A stretch of DNA of 64,000 nt. Source: Clostridium sp. TW13 (GTDB taxonomy: Bacteria; Bacillota; Clostridia; Clostridiales; Clostridiaceae). The position numbers and the translations under genes were made by a program. The stretch covers positions 2,614,362-2,678,361 of the forward strand of contig NZ_BROD01000001.1 of the NCBI RefSeq assembly GCF_024345225.1. Reading direction: 5' to 3'. The notes beneath the pieces were generated by a model. It ran no database searches. It saw nothing but the letters and a program-made list of their open reading frames with translations, and was not told where the DNA came from. Below are positions 43,119-51,658 of this stretch, one piece after another (within the stretch, counting starts at the first letter, position 1; every line of letters starts with the position of its first letter).

Positions 43119-43679
43119 ATGAATATTACAGTAGGTAAAAAAATATATGAACTAAGAAAAGGTAAAGATATAACTCAAGAAAAACTAGCATCTGAACTAG
43201 GAGTGTCAGTAGCAGCAGTATCAAAATGGGAAACTGGCAATTCCATACCTGATATTATAATGTTATGCTCAATTGCAGATTTTTTTGACATATCAACAGA
43301 TGAACTACTTGGAAGAAGCAAAAATAAAAGAAAAGTCATAGTTGTAGATGATGTTCAGTTTATTAGAGATTCACTAAAAAAGATATTAATCGAAAATGAG
43401 TGTGAAATTATTGGTGAAGCTTCAGATGGAAAAGAGCTATTGGATATGCTCAAAAAGAAAAAAGCAGATTTAATAATGCTTGACATTAAAATGCCTAGAA
43501 TTGATGGTATAAGTGCTCTACAGCATATTAAGAAAGACTATCCTGATATTAAAATAATTATGTGTTCAGCTGTAACTGATAAAGCAATTATTGATTCAGC
43601 AATAGCATTAGGTGTATCTGGTTTTATTACAAAACCATTTTTACCAAACACAGTTATCTCAAGTCTAAATATGATTTAG
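43119..43679 (+). CDS. XRE helix-turn-helix fused to a response-regulator receiver
   Basis: A 186-residue two-domain regulator. An XRE/Cro-C1 DNA-binding domain (about 1-66; ITQEKLASELGVSVAAVSKW) is followed by a CheY-like receiver (about 70-186). The receiver has the acidic pair VVDD, phospho-Asp in LIMLDIKMPR, the switch Ser in MCSAV and Lys in ITKPF. The order HTH-receiver is the reverse of ordinary response regulators. An ATG at 43113 abuts GGAGGA; the ATG at 43119 has a 7-bp spacer and is preferred. No kinase adjoins it. Confidence 0.88.
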   Translation: MNITVGKKIYELRKGKDITQEKLASELGVSVAAVSKWETGNSIPDIIMLCSIADFFDISTDELLGRSKNKRKVIVVDDVQFIRDSLKKILIENECEIIGEASDGKELLDMLKKKKADLIMLDIKMPRIDGISALQHIKKDYPDIKIIMCSAVTDKAIIDSAIALGVSGFITKPFLPNTVISSLNMI

Positions 43680-43706
43680 TTAATAAACTTATTTCATTTT
43701 AACTAT

Positions 43707-43739
43707 AAAAGCAGAAAGTCAAACGGCTTTCTACTTTTT
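43707..43739 (+). terminator. Terminator of the XRE-receiver gene
   Basis: AAAAGCAGAAAG pairs with CTTTCTACTTTT, with one C-A mismatch and T-rich on the plus strand. Confidence 0.75.
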
Positions 43740-43819
43740 ATATAAGTACAATCTATAAATTTTTTTAATTACTTTTGAACACTTTCAATAATACCACTAG
43801 CTTTAGCATCTATATAAAT

Positions 43820-44587
43820 TTATACTATTGACAAACCACCATCGACTACAATGTATTGACCTGTTACATAGCTTGATGCATCAGAAGAAAAATAAAAAAT
43901 AGTTCCATTTAATTCTCCCCTTTTAGCTGGTCTTGAAGCTGGACAAAGTATATTATATTTTGATAAAAACTCTTGTGATTTAAACAAAGTATTCTCTGTC
44001 ATTTCTGATTCAAACAACCCTGGACATATAGTATTTACAGTTATCCCATATTGAGCATAGGATGCTGCCATCCCTTGGGATAGTCCTAAAACTGCTGCTT
44101 TAGATGCATTATAAGAATGTCTAATGAAGATATCATTCTTATCTGCTAAAAACGCATTAATTGAGCTAACATTAACCACCTTACCATAGTTTTGCTGCTT
44201 CATAATTGGAATAACATACTTACTAACAAGATAAATTCCCTTTACATTTATATTCATACTTTTATCCCAATCATCGTTATTAAGAGTATCTACACCACCA
44301 CGAACAGCTACACCAGCATTATTTAATAAAATATCAATTCTACCAAACTCATTAACTACAGTTTCTATGGCACTTTTAACTTCCTCTTCCTTTGCAACAT
44401 CACACTTAACTGCAATTGCTTTTACTCCTAAAGTTTCAATTTCCTTAGCTAGTTCTTCAAGTTTTTCAGCCCTTCTTGCCAACAAGGCAACGTTGACCCC
44501 TTCTTTAGCATATGCTAGTGCAGCATCTCTTCCCAACCCACTTGATGCACCAGTAATTACAGCAATTTTCCCTTTTAAATCAAACAT
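43820..44587 (-). CDS. Short-chain dehydrogenase/reductase
   Basis: Classical SDR of 255 residues. The Rossmann motif is TGASSGLG near residue 13, NNAG is near residue 90, and the catalytic Ser lies in VNVSSI with Tyr/Lys in YNASKAA. The C-terminal GQYIVVDGG is typical. Arg-Arg after the second strand (LLARRAEK) suggests NADP preference. Gluconate 5-dehydrogenase or 3-oxoacyl-ACP reductase-like members look similar, so the substrate cannot be named. GGAGGG lies before the ATG. Monocistronic, with a perfect palindrome about 45 bp upstream. Confidence 0.88.
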   Translation of the reverse strand: MFDLKGKIAVITGASSGLGRDAALAYAKEGVNVALLARRAEKLEELAKEIETLGVKAIAVKCDVAKEEEVKSAIETVVNEFGRIDILLNNAGVAVRGGVDTLNNDDWDKSMNINVKGIYLVSKYVIPIMKQQNYGKVVNVSSINAFLADKNDIFIRHSYNASKAAVLGLSQGMAASYAQYGITVNTICPGLFESEMTENTLFKSQEFLSKYNILCPASRPAKRGELNGTIFYFSSDASSYVTGQYIVVDGGLSIV

Positions 44588-44629
44588 ATTAGCCCTCCAT
44601 AAAATTCCATTGTATATTTTACTTTATAT

Positions 44630-44643
44630 TACAATATATTGTA
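44630..44643. promoter_or_regulatory. 14-bp palindrome upstream of the SDR gene
   Basis: TACAATATATTGTA, a perfect palindrome about 43 bp before the SDR start, in promoter position. Possible operator of an unknown dimeric regulator. Confidence 0.45.
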
Positions 44644-44777
44644 TTTTGGGTCAATAAATTAATATCTTGATTTTTTCATATTACTAAATGTTAAATCTAA
44701 TTTTTTACAAATAACATTTATTATTTTGTATCCATAATTATTAAAGTCTTCTATCTTTCTTCTAGACTGGTCAGTTT

Positions 44778-44836
44778 AAAAAATACAATGGTTGTACATG
44801 ATAAGAATTAATTCCTATGCATATACAACCATTTTT
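44778..44836 (-). terminator. Terminator of the MerR-type gene
   Basis: AATGGTTGTA (44787-44796) pairs with TACAACCATT (44824-44833) around a 27-nt loop, with a GTATTTTTT tail on the minus strand. Confidence 0.65.
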
Positions 44837-44845
44837 GTGCTATTT

Positions 44846-45655
44846 TTATTTCTTTACTGGTATCTGTATTTCACTCAAATAATCCTCTGAATTTATTTCA
44901 TTCCAAGGTCCTCTTATTGCAACTTGACGTGGATTTCCAGACATACTGTATCCATTTTCCTCAATCCAATTTGCAAGGAAATTATATGCTCCTCCTATAT
45001 TAGAATAATCTCCTGGAACTAAAATACTAGCAGCCTGCTCTACCTCTTCAGTTTTCTTGAATATAAATCCATTTTCATCATTCATAAGATTGTCAACACC
45101 CATAACTACCTCTACGTCAACCTCGCCTTCTTTTACCCCATCATCGTGATAGGTAGCATAAGCTATTTCACTACAAGGAATATTCTTCGTCATTAGGTAC
45201 TCACTCAACCTTGCCCAAAGTATACCTTCTGCATCATAAGCTGGTATAGTATCTCTTAAAGAGATAACCTTATAGCTTGGTAGTGATTTTAATGTAACAT
45301 TATAATTCATATTAACTCTCTCCTTTTTCATATTTCTTATAGTGAAGTTGATTTTTTCAAGTCTTCTTTCCTCAGATCTTATATTATTCCTAATTTCTTG
45401 AATTTTGACCTTTAATATGTCCTCTAGCTTTTCATCAGATTTTTCTTTTATAAATAGAGTTATATCAGCTACATTAAATCCCATATCTCTCAATGACACT
45501 ATTAGATTAATCTCTGAAATCTGTTTTGCTGAATAAAATCTATAACCTGTAAAATCATCAATTTTAGCAGGCTTAAAAAGTCCAACCTCATCATAATATC
45601 TGAGCATACGTACAGACACTTTAGTCAATTTAGAAAAATCTCCAATCTTGAACAT
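44846..45655 (-). CDS. MerR-family regulator with GyrI-like effector domain
   Basis: Regulator of 269 residues. It has an N-terminal MerR winged helix (MFKIGDFSKLTKVSVRMLRY, then DEVGLFKP), a dimerisation coiled coil (about 75-110), and a C-terminal GyrI-like/BmrR-type small-molecule domain (about 118-269). Such proteins sense lipophilic cations or drugs and activate promoters with long spacers. No obvious target gene adjoins it. Its own promoter (45702-45729) has a 16-bp spacer, so self-activation by the usual MerR unwinding is not indicated. Confidence 0.88.
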   Translation of the reverse strand: MFKIGDFSKLTKVSVRMLRYYDEVGLFKPAKIDDFTGYRFYSAKQISEINLIVSLRDMGFNVADITLFIKEKSDEKLEDILKVKIQEIRNNIRSEERRLEKINFTIRNMKKERVNMNYNVTLKSLPSYKVISLRDTIPAYDAEGILWARLSEYLMTKNIPCSEIAYATYHDDGVKEGEVDVEVVMGVDNLMNDENGFIFKKTEEVEQAASILVPGDYSNIGGAYNFLANWIEENGYSMSGNPRQVAIRGPWNEINSEDYLSEIQIPVKK

Positions 45656-45701
45656 AAAATCAACTCCTATAAATTACTGCCATTCGAATGACATCTTTAG
45701 A

Positions 45702-45729
45702 ATAATACCTACCACTATGTGAGAGTCAA
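45702..45729 (-). promoter_or_regulatory. Promoter of the MerR-type gene
   Basis: TTGACT -35 (45724-45729), 16-bp spacer and TATTAT -10 (45702-45707) on the minus strand, about 50 bp before the gene. Confidence 0.6.
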
Positions 45730-45761
45730 TACAAAATTTATACTTATTGTATAAAATATGT

Positions 45762-46556
45762 TTATATTATCCAAGCACTTTCTTTGTTTTTCCTTCCAAT
45801 ATATGAAAAAAGATACTTTAATCCTTTTATAATTAATTCTGCTTTTCGTGCATTTCTATTACACTTTTTAACACATGAAAAACATCTTATACACTTCTTG
45901 TTATCTATTATAAATGTGTTAGGATCTATAGCTTTCGTAGGACAACTTTTTTCACATAAACCACATCCATTACAACTTCCTTGAATAATAGGTTTCTTAA
46001 CACCTACTTTAACCATCCCTTCTGGAAACTTTTCAATAAATAGTGGAAACAGTGTATTAGGAATTTTAACTTCTTCATTTATTCCTCTATTTACTTTATC
46101 TTGAATTGCTAATCCAAATAACTTTGCTTGCTCAAGATCTGTCTCATTAGGCCTACATCTGGCAATTGGAGCTTCCTCTAAGGAATAAGTATGTTCACCA
46201 ATAAATGCTCCTACTCCTATTAATAAACAACTATGCTTTCTTGCCAATTTACTATACTGTTTAAGACTTACTCCACAACTCATATTACCATATACTGCAA
46301 TTCCAACTATTTTCTTTGCTTTTGTACACTTCATTTCAAAGCATTTCATAATACTTGATGGGATACGCCCTCCATAAACTGGGGATGCAAATATAATTAA
46401 ATCAGCCTTTGAAGGAACCACTTTCTTATATGAAGTCATGTCAACTCTACTAAAAATCACTTCTTCACTTATTTTTTTTGACAATACACTTACTACTTTT
46501 GTTGTAGTTTCTGTGGCAGAATAATATACAATTTCACAAGTCATAGTTATATCCAT
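45762..46556 (-). CDS. EFR1-type flavodoxin-ferredoxin protein, copy 1
   Basis: A 264-residue electron-transfer protein. An N-terminal flavodoxin-like domain (about 1-150; IVYYSATETTTKVVSVLSK carries the FMN phosphate loop) is followed by two 4Fe-4S clusters in the C-terminal part (CNGCGLCEKSCP and CIRCFSCVKKCN). The two-cluster EFR1 arrangement is common in anaerobes. It is divergent from a TetR gene (46693), with perfect palindromes between. A second, related protein lies at 47379-48131. The start is uncertain: ATG 46556 is very close to AAAGGAG, and ATG 46544 is far from it. Confidence 0.87.
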   Translation of the reverse strand: MDITMTCEIVYYSATETTTKVVSVLSKKISEEVIFSRVDMTSYKKVVPSKADLIIFASPVYGGRIPSSIMKCFEMKCTKAKKIVGIAVYGNMSCGVSLKQYSKLARKHSCLLIGVGAFIGEHTYSLEEAPIARCRPNETDLEQAKLFGLAIQDKVNRGINEEVKIPNTLFPLFIEKFPEGMVKVGVKKPIIQGSCNGCGLCEKSCPTKAIDPNTFIIDNKKCIRCFSCVKKCNRNARKAELIIKGLKYLFSYIGRKNKESAWII

Positions 46557-46571
46557 TCTCCTTTCATTTTA

Positions 46572-46596
46572 GTGCGCACCGTGACACATTTGTGTC
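46572..46596. promoter_or_regulatory. Two palindromes in the EFR1/TetR divergent promoter
   Basis: GTGCGCAC (46572-46579) and GACACATTTGTGTC (46583-46596) are perfect palindromes 3 bp apart. They lie just upstream of the EFR1 start and downstream of a candidate minus-strand promoter (TTCACA, 17 bp, TATTAA). Likely TetR operator. Confidence 0.6.
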
Positions 46597-46692
46597 TTCT
46601 TTAATATTATGGTACAATTTTACTGTGAAATAGTCAATAAATCCAGTGCAAGTGCTACATAAATTACATTTTTGTGCCATATAGGAGGTTAT

Positions 46693-47259
46693 ATGAATCG
46701 TACAGAAAGCCCAATTGCTTTACAGTCAAAAAGATGGATTATGGAATCATTAATAGAGTTGATGAATAAAAAAACATTTCAAGAAATAACAATCAGCGAA
46801 TTAACTGCTCATGCTGATTTAGGAAGAAGAACTTTCTATCGTAACTTTACTTCAAAAGAAGATGTCTTAGAATTCTATTTCCAAAACTTAATTCAAGAAT
46901 TGATCGATTATTTATCAATATATGAAAATCTAACGCCCAAAATTTGTTTGCATCAAATCTTTACGTTATGTAATGATAATAAAACATTTTTAACAGGTTT
47001 AAATAGAAGCAAAATGCTAGGATTTCTTTTGGATCAATGGAATAGTTCGCTTCCAACTATTCACGAAATGATGATAGACAAAATCCCCAACTTTCCTAAC
47101 CAATATAATGAAGTAGCATTAGCTTATACACTAGCTTTTAACACAGGTGGTGTTTGGAATGTAGTTTCAAAATGGATTAGCTCTGATATGGAGCAGACAC
47201 CTGAAGAAATGACAACTATTGTTATGGACCTAATTAAATTTAATTATGAAAATAGCTAA
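46693..47259 (+). CDS. TetR/AcrR-family regulator
   Basis: Regulator of 188 residues with a TetR helix-turn-helix (FQEITISELTAHADLGRRTFYRNFTSKED, about 28-56) and a helical C-terminal domain. Divergent from EFR1 copy 1, with palindromic sites in between, so control of that gene is inferred. A longer frame starts at TTG 46672 but contains the GGAGG ribosome-binding site, so the ATG at 46693 is the start despite the short 4-bp spacer. Confidence 0.87.
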   Translation: MNRTESPIALQSKRWIMESLIELMNKKTFQEITISELTAHADLGRRTFYRNFTSKEDVLEFYFQNLIQELIDYLSIYENLTPKICLHQIFTLCNDNKTFLTGLNRSKMLGFLLDQWNSSLPTIHEMMIDKIPNFPNQYNEVALAYTLAFNTGGVWNVVSKWISSDMEQTPEEMTTIVMDLIKFNYENS

Positions 47260-47378
47260 CGGCAAGATTGATAATTTATCCTGCCGTTAATTTTTAAACA
47301 TACATACTACTTTTTCATAAAATATTCTCTTATTTAATTTAAATTTTCTATCTATGGTTAATTAGCCTATAGAATCAA

Positions 47379-48131
47379 CTATAACTTTACATTAGGATTT
47401 AAATACTGCTTTCTTTTTGCTATTACCCCTTTATAGTCAATTGCTTTCTTTGGACAACTTTGAATACATGCTAAACATAATTCACAATTATGATTCCAGC
47501 TTGGCTTACCATCAATCATAGTAATATTATTTACAGGACATCTTTTTGCACATAAACCACATCCAATACAATTATCATTAACTATATAGTTTCTGTCTGC
47601 TTCATGAAAGCCAGCAACAGCCTTATAGAAGTAGTTGCAAAATATACGATCTATAACTGCATGGCTTCTTTCAATTTCACACTCTTTTTTATTATTTATG
47701 CACTGAACTATATCATTAATTTTAGTTGCTTCTTTTGCAAATAACTTGTCCTGAACTTTCTTGCTTTTTGCGCCATACCCCAAAATATAATTGCCAGGCA
47801 TATTAATTAAAAAACCTGAAGACAATTTTAGTCCTTTCTTTTCTAGTATATCTCTACACTGGTCAAGTGCTTTACCAGCAAGTCCTCCATAATTTGCAAT
47901 AGCATAAATATATGTTCGCTCTGAGACATTTAGTTTTTTCAAAAAATCACAAATAATTAATGGCAATCCCCAATTATAAACAGGAAAAATAATACCTAAA
48001 GTATGCGCCTCTATTCTTTCTCCACAATATTCTGCAATTTTAAAAGTTGTACCTTCACCAAGTTTTATGCTCAAATCATTGGCAATCTGTAAGCTATTGC
48101 CTGTACCGGTAAAATAATATATTTTATTCAT
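47379..48131 (-). CDS. EFR1-type flavodoxin-ferredoxin protein, copy 2
   Basis: A 250-residue protein with an N-terminal flavodoxin-like domain (YYFTGTGNSLQIANDLS) and two C-terminal 4Fe-4S motifs (CIGCGLCAKRCPVN and CELCLACIQSCP). It has the same architecture as copy 1 at 45762 but is clearly diverged from it. GGAGG lies 5 bp before the ATG at 48131; a longer frame to 48161 includes that site and is rejected. It follows an AraC-type gene in the same direction, with a terminator between them, so regulation by that AraC protein is possible. Confidence 0.87.
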   Translation of the reverse strand: MNKIYYFTGTGNSLQIANDLSIKLGEGTTFKIAEYCGERIEAHTLGIIFPVYNWGLPLIICDFLKKLNVSERTYIYAIANYGGLAGKALDQCRDILEKKGLKLSSGFLINMPGNYILGYGAKSKKVQDKLFAKEATKINDIVQCINNKKECEIERSHAVIDRIFCNYFYKAVAGFHEADRNYIVNDNCIGCGLCAKRCPVNNITMIDGKPSWNHNCELCLACIQSCPKKAIDYKGVIAKRKQYLNPNVKL

Positions 48132-48175
48132 ATTTTCCTCCAAATTATTTTCATTAATCATTTATTAGAAGAATG

Positions 48176-48223
48176 AAAAATATCTCCATTCCTTGTATAT
48201 ATTATATAAGAAATGAAGATATA
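48176..48223 (-). terminator. Terminator after the AraC-type gene
   Basis: ATATCTCCATT (48180-48190) pairs with AATGAAGATAT (48212-48222) with one mismatch, and TTTTTC follows on the minus strand. Confidence 0.65.
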
Positions 48224-48241
48224 CTTACTTTCAATTAGTTG

Positions 48242-48973
48242 CTATTTTTTTATTGTTTTATTTATATCTCTTAATGATATGCCAAACATCCTTTTAAACG
48301 TAGACGAGCAATGAGATGAACTACTAAAACCTGCTAATACACATGCCTCAGTGACATTCATTCCTTCATGCAAATATTCAAAAGTCTTAATAAGTTTCTC
48401 AAATGCAAGATAGCTATGTAATGTCATTCCTGTCTGCCCCTTAAATAAATGTGATAATCTACTCTTAGATAAATATACATGATTGCTTAAATCCTCAACA
48501 ATTGAAGGTTCGATTGTCTTTACTCCACTAATGTAAGTTAAAACTTTTTCTACTCTCTCTTCATATCTATATTTATATAAATTATCCAATCCACATTGCT
48601 TTAACAATATTTCATCAAGTTTTCCTTTATCATTCCTATAACTCATATATTCATTAAGCATTGCATCCACAACTTCATCCTCTAAAACTTCATAAGGATT
48701 TCCTTGAAGATATTTTTTCTTTAAAGAGACAGTATAACTACTTATTTCAGTAAATAGAAATACAATTGAACCTTGTTTATCTACAATCCCTGAATGTGTT
48801 ACATCTGAATTAATGAAAATACCACGACATCGTACCTTATTTTTTTCAATTGTCCATTCCATTTCTCCACCTAAAGAAATAATTAGATGTATAGCAAGGT
48901 GTTTATGAGGTTCTGGATTTTTATAATCAGCTAATATCATCATAGGATTGCCAAACTTAAAAATTTCAGACAT
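48242..48973 (-). CDS. AraC-family regulator with cupin-like sensor
   Basis: Regulator of 243 residues: an N-terminal cupin-like domain (about 10-110; PHKHLAIHLIISLGGEMEW) and a C-terminal AraC double helix-turn-helix (about 140-243; SKSRLSHLFKGQTGMTLHSY and AGFSSSSHCSSTFKRMFG). It precedes EFR1 copy 2 on the same strand. GGGGGG lies 7 bp before the ATG. Ligand and targets unknown. Confidence 0.86.
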   Translation of the reverse strand: MSEIFKFGNPMMILADYKNPEPHKHLAIHLIISLGGEMEWTIEKNKVRCRGIFINSDVTHSGIVDKQGSIVFLFTEISSYTVSLKKKYLQGNPYEVLEDEVVDAMLNEYMSYRNDKGKLDEILLKQCGLDNLYKYRYEERVEKVLTYISGVKTIEPSIVEDLSNHVYLSKSRLSHLFKGQTGMTLHSYLAFEKLIKTFEYLHEGMNVTEACVLAGFSSSSHCSSTFKRMFGISLRDINKTIKK

Positions 48974-49008
48974 TACATCCCCCCCTTAGCTAATGCTGAT
49001 TTTACAAA

Positions 49009-50115
49009 TCATCTTTCTAATTCTTCTACAAACTCTAATACTTCGAAGCTGTTGCCTTTAAATATTACATTTCCATTAGATTTCTCTATAGAATGCCTAT
49101 ACATTGGATCATAATAATTAGTTAAGAATAGCTCTATCCAATTTCTATGCCTATCAATACTATTAGTAGCTATCTGATTATTATAAGCTAGTTTAAGTTC
49201 TTCGATTATTACCTTCGTCCTATCTCCGCCAAGTTTACCCTTAACTCTTTCCATACTAGCTATCATATCATTTAGCCAAGTTTCTAATGCCAACTCTCTC
49301 TCTGTTATGGCTTTCATATGATCTCTCTGTCCATTTATAACATACTCCTCTAGTATATTTTCTACTCTTTCCTCTACAGTAGCAGTTAAAAATACTACAT
49401 CTCCACTTTGAAAGTAATTATAAAAATTCTTAGGTATGAAACTTTTCCCGATGTTCTTACTCTCATCTTCTAAAATAATATGTTTATAATTTTTATCCCC
49501 ATGCTTAATTATGCTATAAGCTAAATTATTTTCAAAGTTTATTTGTGTAGGTTGTGGAGTAATATAGTGGCCAAAAGTGGAACCCCTATGATGAGCAATT
49601 CCCTCTAAATCTATAGAATTTTTCAGTTTATTCAGTACTTTAGTTTTGCCTGAACCTGTATATCCAGTTAAAACTAAAGGTTTTGAGTTAATATTTTCTG
49701 GTTCCAAAGAGTCTATAAGATAATTACGAAATGCTTTATAACCTCCATCTAGTTTTACTATATCCTTACCCGTAGCTTCATATATCCAAGTCTGTGCTAT
49801 AGTTGAACGAGAACCACCTCTGAAACAATAAATCATGGTATTAGGATCTTCCTCAAAACATTTTACCCATGAGGTTACCCTATTTTCTTTTATTTTTCCA
49901 GATACAATCTGATATCCTAGCTTTGTAGCTTCCTCATTACCTTTTTCTTTATAACATATACCTATGATATGCCTCTCTTCGTTAGATAATATAGGCAAAT
50001 TTATTGAGTTTAACATAGCACCCTTTTCATACTCAATAGGAGCTCTAACATCTATTAACTTTATATCATCCAATACTATACTTTTAAAATCATTTGTTAT
50101 GCTTAATTTCTTCAT
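49009..50115 (-). CDS. mnmH: tRNA 2-selenouridine synthase
   Basis: Converts 2-thiouridine to 2-selenouridine at the wobble base of certain tRNAs, using selenophosphate; cytoplasmic. The 368 residues show an N-terminal rhodanese domain (about 5-130; active Cys in YCFRGGSRS) and a P-loop domain (GYTGSGKT near 155), as in SelU/YbbB. Divergent from selD, which supplies selenophosphate, so the pair forms a functional unit. No selA or selB lies in the window, so this selenium use may concern tRNA only. Confidence 0.93.
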   Translation of the reverse strand: MKKLSITNDFKSIVLDDIKLIDVRAPIEYEKGAMLNSINLPILSNEERHIIGICYKEKGNEEATKLGYQIVSGKIKENRVTSWVKCFEEDPNTMIYCFRGGSRSTIAQTWIYEATGKDIVKLDGGYKAFRNYLIDSLEPENINSKPLVLTGYTGSGKTKVLNKLKNSIDLEGIAHHRGSTFGHYITPQPTQINFENNLAYSIIKHGDKNYKHIILEDESKNIGKSFIPKNFYNYFQSGDVVFLTATVEERVENILEEYVINGQRDHMKAITERELALETWLNDMIASMERVKGKLGGDRTKVIIEELKLAYNNQIATNSIDRHRNWIELFLTNYYDPMYRHSIEKSNGNVIFKGNSFEVLEFVEELER

Positions 50116-50172
50116 CTATTACCCTTCTACTTTATCTTTTTACGTTATTTTAATCACTATAAATTATATAGC

Positions 50173-50205
50173 ACATAAGAAATTTTTACAATTTCTTATG
50201 TTTTT
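50173..50205 (+). terminator. Orphan terminator-like hairpin between mnmH and selD
   Basis: A perfect 12-bp stem ACATAAGAAATT/AATTTCTTATGT with a TTTAC loop, followed by TTTTC on the plus strand. No plus-strand gene ends here; mnmH starts on the minus strand at 50115 and selD begins 240 bp further on. It would end an antisense or small transcript coming from the mnmH start region. Confidence 0.55.
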
Positions 50206-50262
50206 CACTATTGCAATTGTTCTTTTACCTTTATAATGATTAATGTAAGTCTAACTTTATTA

Positions 50263-50291
50263 TTGACAATTAATTGAACTTATAATTATAC
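50263..50291 (+). promoter_or_regulatory. Candidate selD promoter
   Basis: A perfect TTGACA at 50263-50268 with TTATAC 17 bp further on; the -10 is poor, so this is tentative. The start would give a leader of about 145 nt. Confidence 0.35.
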
Positions 50292-50442
50292 ATATACCAC
50301 ATTAAATTTGAACATTATTCTTTGCTCTAAGTTAAAGTAAAATAGAATTTATATTTAATTGTAAAAGCAATGTTTTAAACTTTCATATCTATAATTAGAT
50401 AAATATTAAATATATACTTAAGTAAAATTGGAGGATAATTTG

Positions 50443-51480
50443 ATGAATAATACTATAAAGCTAACTGCACTTACCAAGACTTCAGGTTGTGCTGCTAAAA
50501 TAGGTCCTGGTGTTTTGGATTCTGTTCTTAAGAACTTACCTAAATTTGAAGATTCTAATCTATTAGTAGGCTTTGATAAAAAGGATGATGCTCTTGTTTA
50601 CAAGGTATCTGAAGATAAGGTAGTAATACAAACCGTTGATTTTTTCCCTCCTATGGTGGATGACCCATACACTTTTGGGCAAATAGCTGCTACAAATGCT
50701 TTAAGTGATGTATATGCCATGGGAGGAAGTCCAACTATTGCAATGAACTTATTATGTTTTCCATCTTGCTTAGATTCATCAATAATGCATGATATCTTGG
50801 CAGGAGGATACAGTAAAGTTCAAGAAGCTGGTGCAATTATTGCTGGTGGTCATACTATTGCAGATCCAACTCCTAAATATGGCCTTTGCGTTACTGGCTT
50901 TGCTCATCCTAGTGAAATTCTTACTAATAGTAAAGCTAAAACAGGCGATGTTCTTGTCTTAACGAAACCACTAGGTATAGGTATTTTAAATACTGCTGCC
51001 AAAGCAGAATTATTAACCTCTGATGAAATAAAAGAAGTTACTAAAATAATGACTGAATTGAATAGATATGCTAAAGAATCCTTTGCAAATTTAAAAGTAA
51101 ATGCATGTACTGATATTACAGGCTTCAGCTTAATTGGTCACGGTTATGAAATGGCTAGTGGAAGTGATAAATCCATAGAATTTTTTAGCGATACAGTTCC
51201 ATTGCTACCAAAAGCTTTAGAATATGCAAAGATGGGAATTATTCCAGAAGGAATGTACAATAATCAAGATTATTTAAAACATATTCATAAATGTTCAACT
51301 AACATTTCTCAAGAAATGCATGATGCACTGCTTGATCCTCAAACCTCTGGTGGACTATTACTATCCATGCCTGAAAAAGACGCTAAGGAATACTTATCTA
51401 GAATGGAATGTTATACTCCATGGGCAAGGATTATAGGGCAGGTAACTGAGAAAAATGACTATAGTGTCATAATAAAATAA
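50443..51480 (+). CDS. selD: Selenide, water dikinase (selenophosphate synthetase)
   Basis: Makes selenophosphate from selenide and ATP. The 345 residues have the AIRS/PurM fold; the catalytic Cys and Lys lie in TSGCAAKIGPG near the N terminus. The Cys codon is TGT, so this is not a selenoprotein form. GGHTI and DPQTSGG are further family landmarks. A frame extending to a TTG at 50428 contains the GGAGG itself, so the ATG at 50443 is the start (8-bp spacer). It supplies MnmH next door and fits with yedF downstream. Confidence 0.95.
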   Translation: MNNTIKLTALTKTSGCAAKIGPGVLDSVLKNLPKFEDSNLLVGFDKKDDALVYKVSEDKVVIQTVDFFPPMVDDPYTFGQIAATNALSDVYAMGGSPTIAMNLLCFPSCLDSSIMHDILAGGYSKVQEAGAIIAGGHTIADPTPKYGLCVTGFAHPSEILTNSKAKTGDVLVLTKPLGIGILNTAAKAELLTSDEIKEVTKIMTELNRYAKESFANLKVNACTDITGFSLIGHGYEMASGSDKSIEFFSDTVPLLPKALEYAKMGIIPEGMYNNQDYLKHIHKCSTNISQEMHDALLDPQTSGGLLLSMPEKDAKEYLSRMECYTPWARIIGQVTEKNDYSVIIK

Positions 51481-51522
51481 GTGCTTTTATCATAAATCAC
51501 AACATTTTAAGCTTATACATTA

Positions 51523-51557
51523 AAAAGGTAGTTCAATTGCAAATTGAACTACCTTTT
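51523..51557. terminator. Bidirectional terminator between selD and yedF
   Basis: AAAAGGTAGTTCAATT pairs perfectly with AATTGAACTACCTTTT around a 3-nt loop. T-rich on both strands; serves the two convergent genes. Confidence 0.85.
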
Positions 51558-51658
51558 GTAACAACTTAGTGTACTACTATCTAACTTTTCCAAACATTGC
51601 ACAAAATACTTTACCACTTTTTAAAGTTTATATCAAACCCTTGATATACTCATGCAAT

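Noticed and set aside
50489-50494. Selenocysteine in SelD
   Set aside because: The active-site codon is TGT (Cys), not TGA.
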